A DNA stretch of 64,000 nt from Acanthopleuribacter pedis (GTDB lineage: Bacteria; Acidobacteriota; Holophagae; Acanthopleuribacterales; Acanthopleuribacteraceae), in the NCBI RefSeq assembly GCF_017377855.1, contig NZ_JAFREP010000005.1, forward strand, positions 1-64,000, in the 5' to 3' direction. Positions 61,579 through 64,000 of this stretch are shown here, piece by piece. The notes beneath the pieces are model-generated. The model was given only the letters and a program-made list of their open reading frames with translations. It was not told where the DNA came from and did no database searches. Each line of letters begins with the position of its first letter. Positions within the stretch are counted from its first letter, which is position 1. A program made the translations under genes and the position numbers.

Positions 61579-62601
61579 TTAGTTAACAAATGGTTTGACA
61601 ATGAGATCGTCGGCGGTTTCACCGCACCACGAAACAACTTGGGTAAGAAAGAACAAAGATACACCAAAATCCGTTGTTGGATCAAGCTTGACAGCGTCCT
61701 TCTCCGTGGTAATTACCGCGTCCAATTTTTTCTGAATGCAGCGTTCCCGGAGTTGTTTCAACTGCTCTTTTGTAAGCGCTTGGTGATCTTTCAGAATTGT
61801 TTTTTCGACAAGGGTTGCCCCGAGGGCCGTCAGGTTTTTGAAGAACGGCTCTGGTTTGGCAATGCCGCAATAGGCGGCGATTCGCTTGCCGCGAAGCTGG
61901 GTTTGTGGATAGCTGGTTCCGTCCTTAAGCGCGCACAAGTCACCGCTCTGGAAGCTGAGTTCGAGGATGGGGATTTGCGGGTTGGCCCGGCGAATCCCTT
62001 CGTGCCAGGCGGACAGGTGCTGGGCCTGATCGCATCGTGTTAAGACCGCGATATTAGCACGTTTCAGGCCCATCCAGCCCTCTCGATAGTAACCTCGTGG
62101 AAAAATTCGTGGCGGCGGCCCGCTCGCGTCCAACAGCACAATGTCGCAATCGCGGTAAAGTTGCCGATGCTGGAAGCCGTCGTCGATCAGGTACACATCC
62201 GGGGGGGCGGGCAAAACCTTGGCTGCCGCGTACCGACTCGGGCCCACGCAAACAGCGGCCCGTGGGTGACGTCGTGCCAGCATCAGGGGTTCGTCTCCCG
62301 CGAGGCGCCAGTCGTCCTCGGGGGTAACACGGCGCGATTGATCCGCCTGTTCCCGTCCGTAACCTCGGCTCAGCACCGCCACACGACAACCCACCGCGCT
62401 GAAACGCTGTACCAACTCCGCGGTGAACGGGGTTTTGCCGGTGCCGCCCATCGCCAGGTTTCCTACCGAGATGACAGGGCGTGGCAGTTGCTTGATCGGC
62501 AAACGTCCCTGATCGTACAGCTTGTTTTTGAGCCCGACCAAGCCGCCGAACAGCCATGCAGGCGGCCTGGCCAGCAAGTCGAGGAAGGGGTTCCGTGTCA
62601 C
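61579..62601 (-). CDS. lpxK: Tetraacyldisaccharide 4'-kinase
   Basis: 340 residues from GTG 62601, with AGGAAG five bases upstream. The P-loop is GNLAMGGTGKTPF, with the conserved GYGR, DGFQHRQL (catalytic Asp/His region) and late TTEKDAVK motifs. LpxK phosphorylates the lipid A precursor at the 4' position on the inner membrane, evidence that the organism makes lipid A. Confidence 0.95.
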   Translation of the reverse strand: MTRNPFLDLLARPPAWLFGGLVGLKNKLYDQGRLPIKQLPRPVISVGNLAMGGTGKTPFTAELVQRFSAVGCRVAVLSRGYGREQADQSRRVTPEDDWRLAGDEPLMLARRHPRAAVCVGPSRYAAAKVLPAPPDVYLIDDGFQHRQLYRDCDIVLLDASGPPPRIFPRGYYREGWMGLKRANIAVLTRCDQAQHLSAWHEGIRRANPQIPILELSFQSGDLCALKDGTSYPQTQLRGKRIAAYCGIAKPEPFFKNLTALGATLVEKTILKDHQALTKEQLKQLRERCIQKKLDAVITTEKDAVKLDPTTDFGVSLFFLTQVVSWCGETADDLIVKPFVN

Positions 62602-62627
62602 GTTTGCTTCCTATTCCCGGTGTTGTG

Positions 62628-64000
62628 TTAGCGAAAGTGGGTTTCTAAATTGAGTTCGTCCCAGACCTTGTCGACTTCTGCCACCGTGTCCGAGTCGGGG
62701 GTGAGAACCGCCGGATATCCGGGCTTGAGGCGGCAATCGATGACCAAGGGGGGCTCGAATACTTTGTGGTAACGAACCGTCGCACCTTTGCCGTAAATGT
62801 CGCCTGCCGGCTCGAATCGGGTGAAAATATGCCACAAGAAATCGTGATCTGAGCGTACCGCGTCGGCCGGATCGTCGTGAAGGATGACCAAGCGGTATGG
62901 TTTGATTTCTGGGACTTCCAGCAGGCGCAAGGGATCTTCGTTGCCCGTTTTGTAAGCAGGCCCTTTCACCACCAGGACGCCGGGACAGAATAACCGGGGT
63001 TCGCTGAAGTCACCATGACCCAAGCTGTCGGGGCAGTTTTTGCAGAGGTCGAATTTGGCTTCACCGGTGCCGATAAAAACCGCCTTGGAGCCCTTGTTAA
63101 TTTCCGGGCCGGTGTAATCGAGGGTGTCGAGGGAGATGTTGGAAAGGATGTGGACGTCCGTGCGCAGATCGCAGCGGGCGAGGACGTGCTCGAAAAACGG
63201 GCGGAAATTGCGCAGGTCGAGTGGGGCGTCCGTGGCCATCAGGACCTTGGAGAGCGATAGCTGGCCTTCACCCAAAATGCGCATACAGCAGGTGAACGCC
63301 TCTTTGTGATAGCGTTCGGATACAATCGCACCCGCCAGGGAGTGAACCCCCGATTCCTCGTAGGCAAACACGTCTTTGATGCCTTTCATCACCACGGGGA
63401 ACAGCGGTGAAAACAGTTCTTGAAGGTAAATGGCGATGTAGTGGTCTTCTTGCGGGGGGCGTCCCACCACCGTGGCCGGCCAAATCGCGCCGTCGCGGTG
63501 GTAGATCTTTTCCACTTCCAAGTAGGGGTAGTCGTGCTGGAGAGAGTAATAACCGTAGTGGTCGCCGAAGGGCCCTTCCGGGGCGCGTTTGTGAGGTGGG
63601 ATGGTGCCGTACAGACAGAAATCGGCCTCGGCTACCATGGGCAGGGATGCCCAGTTGGGATTGTCGATGAGGTCGAGTTTTTTGCCCTGTAACAATGAGG
63701 CGAACACCAACTCCGGCACATCCTCCGGGAGGGGGGCGATTGAGGCAATTACCAGGGCGGGTGGGCCGCCGACAAAGACGCAAGCCGGGAGGCCGCGGTT
63801 CTCGCGCTCGGCCGCGTAGTAATGGTTGCCGCCGCCGCGATGGATTTGAATGTGCATGCCGGCCTGGCGTGGACCCTGAAGTTGCACCCGGTACATGCCG
63901 AGATTGCCTTTTCCTGTTTTGGGATCCTGGGTGTAAACCAGGGGCAAGGTGACAAAAGGGCCGCCGTCCTCGGGCCAGGACGTGAGCGCGGGCAGTTCTT
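62628..64000 (-). CDS. ubiD: UbiD family decarboxylase (5' end beyond window)
   Basis: The frame enters at the right edge and ends at 62628; 457 codons are visible. It begins within the typical LPALTSWPEDGGPFVTLPLV stretch, so about 80-150 N-terminal residues are missing. Further family signs: GMYRVQLQGPRQAGMHIQIHRGG, GPFGDHYGYYS, and DGAIWPATVVGRPPQED. UbiD-type enzymes use prenylated FMN made by UbiX to decarboxylate aromatic acids, classically in ubiquinone or menaquinone synthesis. 26 bp upstream of lpxK and likely in its operon. Confidence 0.92.
   Translation of the reverse strand, partial: ELPALTSWPEDGGPFVTLPLVYTQDPKTGKGNLGMYRVQLQGPRQAGMHIQIHRGGGNHYYAAERENRGLPACVFVGGPPALVIASIAPLPEDVPELVFASLLQGKKLDLIDNPNWASLPMVAEADFCLYGTIPPHKRAPEGPFGDHYGYYSLQHDYPYLEVEKIYHRDGAIWPATVVGRPPQEDHYIAIYLQELFSPLFPVVMKGIKDVFAYEESGVHSLAGAIVSERYHKEAFTCCMRILGEGQLSLSKVLMATDAPLDLRNFRPFFEHVLARCDLRTDVHILSNISLDTLDYTGPEINKGSKAVFIGTGEAKFDLCKNCPDSLGHGDFSEPRLFCPGVLVVKGPAYKTGNEDPLRLLEVPEIKPYRLVILHDDPADAVRSDHDFLWHIFTRFEPAGDIYGKGATVRYHKVFEPPLVIDCRLKPGYPAVLTPDSDTVAEVDKVWDELNLETHFR

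Overview
The window is a GC-rich, Gram-negative bacterial chromosome segment. Outer-membrane genes (lpxK, a C-terminal beta-barrel protein, lipoproteins), type IV pilus/gliding-type functions, a YkpA/YbiT-type ABC-F, a yeast-like mid-size NAD-glutamate dehydrogenase and a fatty acyl-AMP ligase/ketosynthase pair would fit a marine Acidobacteriota of the Holophagae/Acanthopleuribacter kind. That placement is a guess from gene content; no rRNA is present. There is no phage, IS element or CRISPR array. Both window edges cut genes: a secreted Ig-like protein on the left and ubiD on the right, both on the minus strand.

Layout. 1-8 kb: partial secreted protein, a small odd ORF with a tandem repeat, then a two-gene plus-strand unit (bifunctional aldolase/short-chain dehydrogenase and a group II PLP decarboxylase), a rhomboid protease, and a convergent NhaC-type antiporter. 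8-13.6 kb: a strong sigma70-like promoter opens a region of about 430 nt full of stem-loops, followed by a FAAL-ACP and a ketosynthase-like protein that lacks the first catalytic His and has a dead acyltransferase remnant. 13.6-18.4 kb: two adjacent secreted propeller-like paralogues, one interrupted by a single in-frame TGA. 18.6-27.7 kb: NAD-GDH, LipM-type octanoyltransferase, alanine dehydrogenase, bactofilin, tRNA-Gly(CCC), a class V aminotransferase with RidA, and a hypothetical protein.

28-39 kb: ABC-F protein, MocA-like nucleotidyltransferase, an unknown acidic/Gly-rich protein, an NrdD-like glycyl radical reductase, a repeat-rich intergenic zone, a methyltransferase, then an envelope cluster (TPR lipoprotein, lipoprotein, peptidase-MA/PD40/barrel fusion). 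39.7-48.5 kb: dprA-topA-uvrA and a large all-ankyrin protein. 49-61 kb: PilZ-like protein, PilB/GspE ATPase, a second intergenic repeat mosaic, a SprA-type HEQAH protein, a small unknown with a textbook promoter, a methyltransferase, then FHA-GAF-cyclase, PilF-like TPR lipoprotein, roadblock-like protein and ftsY, followed by a canonical PilZ protein. 61-64 kb: ubiD-lpxK-greA, apparently one minus-strand operon.

The best candidates for new biology are the FAAL-ACP/KS0-AT0 pair with its structured leader, the TGA-split propeller paralogue, the cyclase-TPR-roadblock cluster, and the two intergenic repeat zones at 33.4-33.8 kb and 51.9-52.6 kb. Genes were read from the sequence alone; family names rest on motif recognition.
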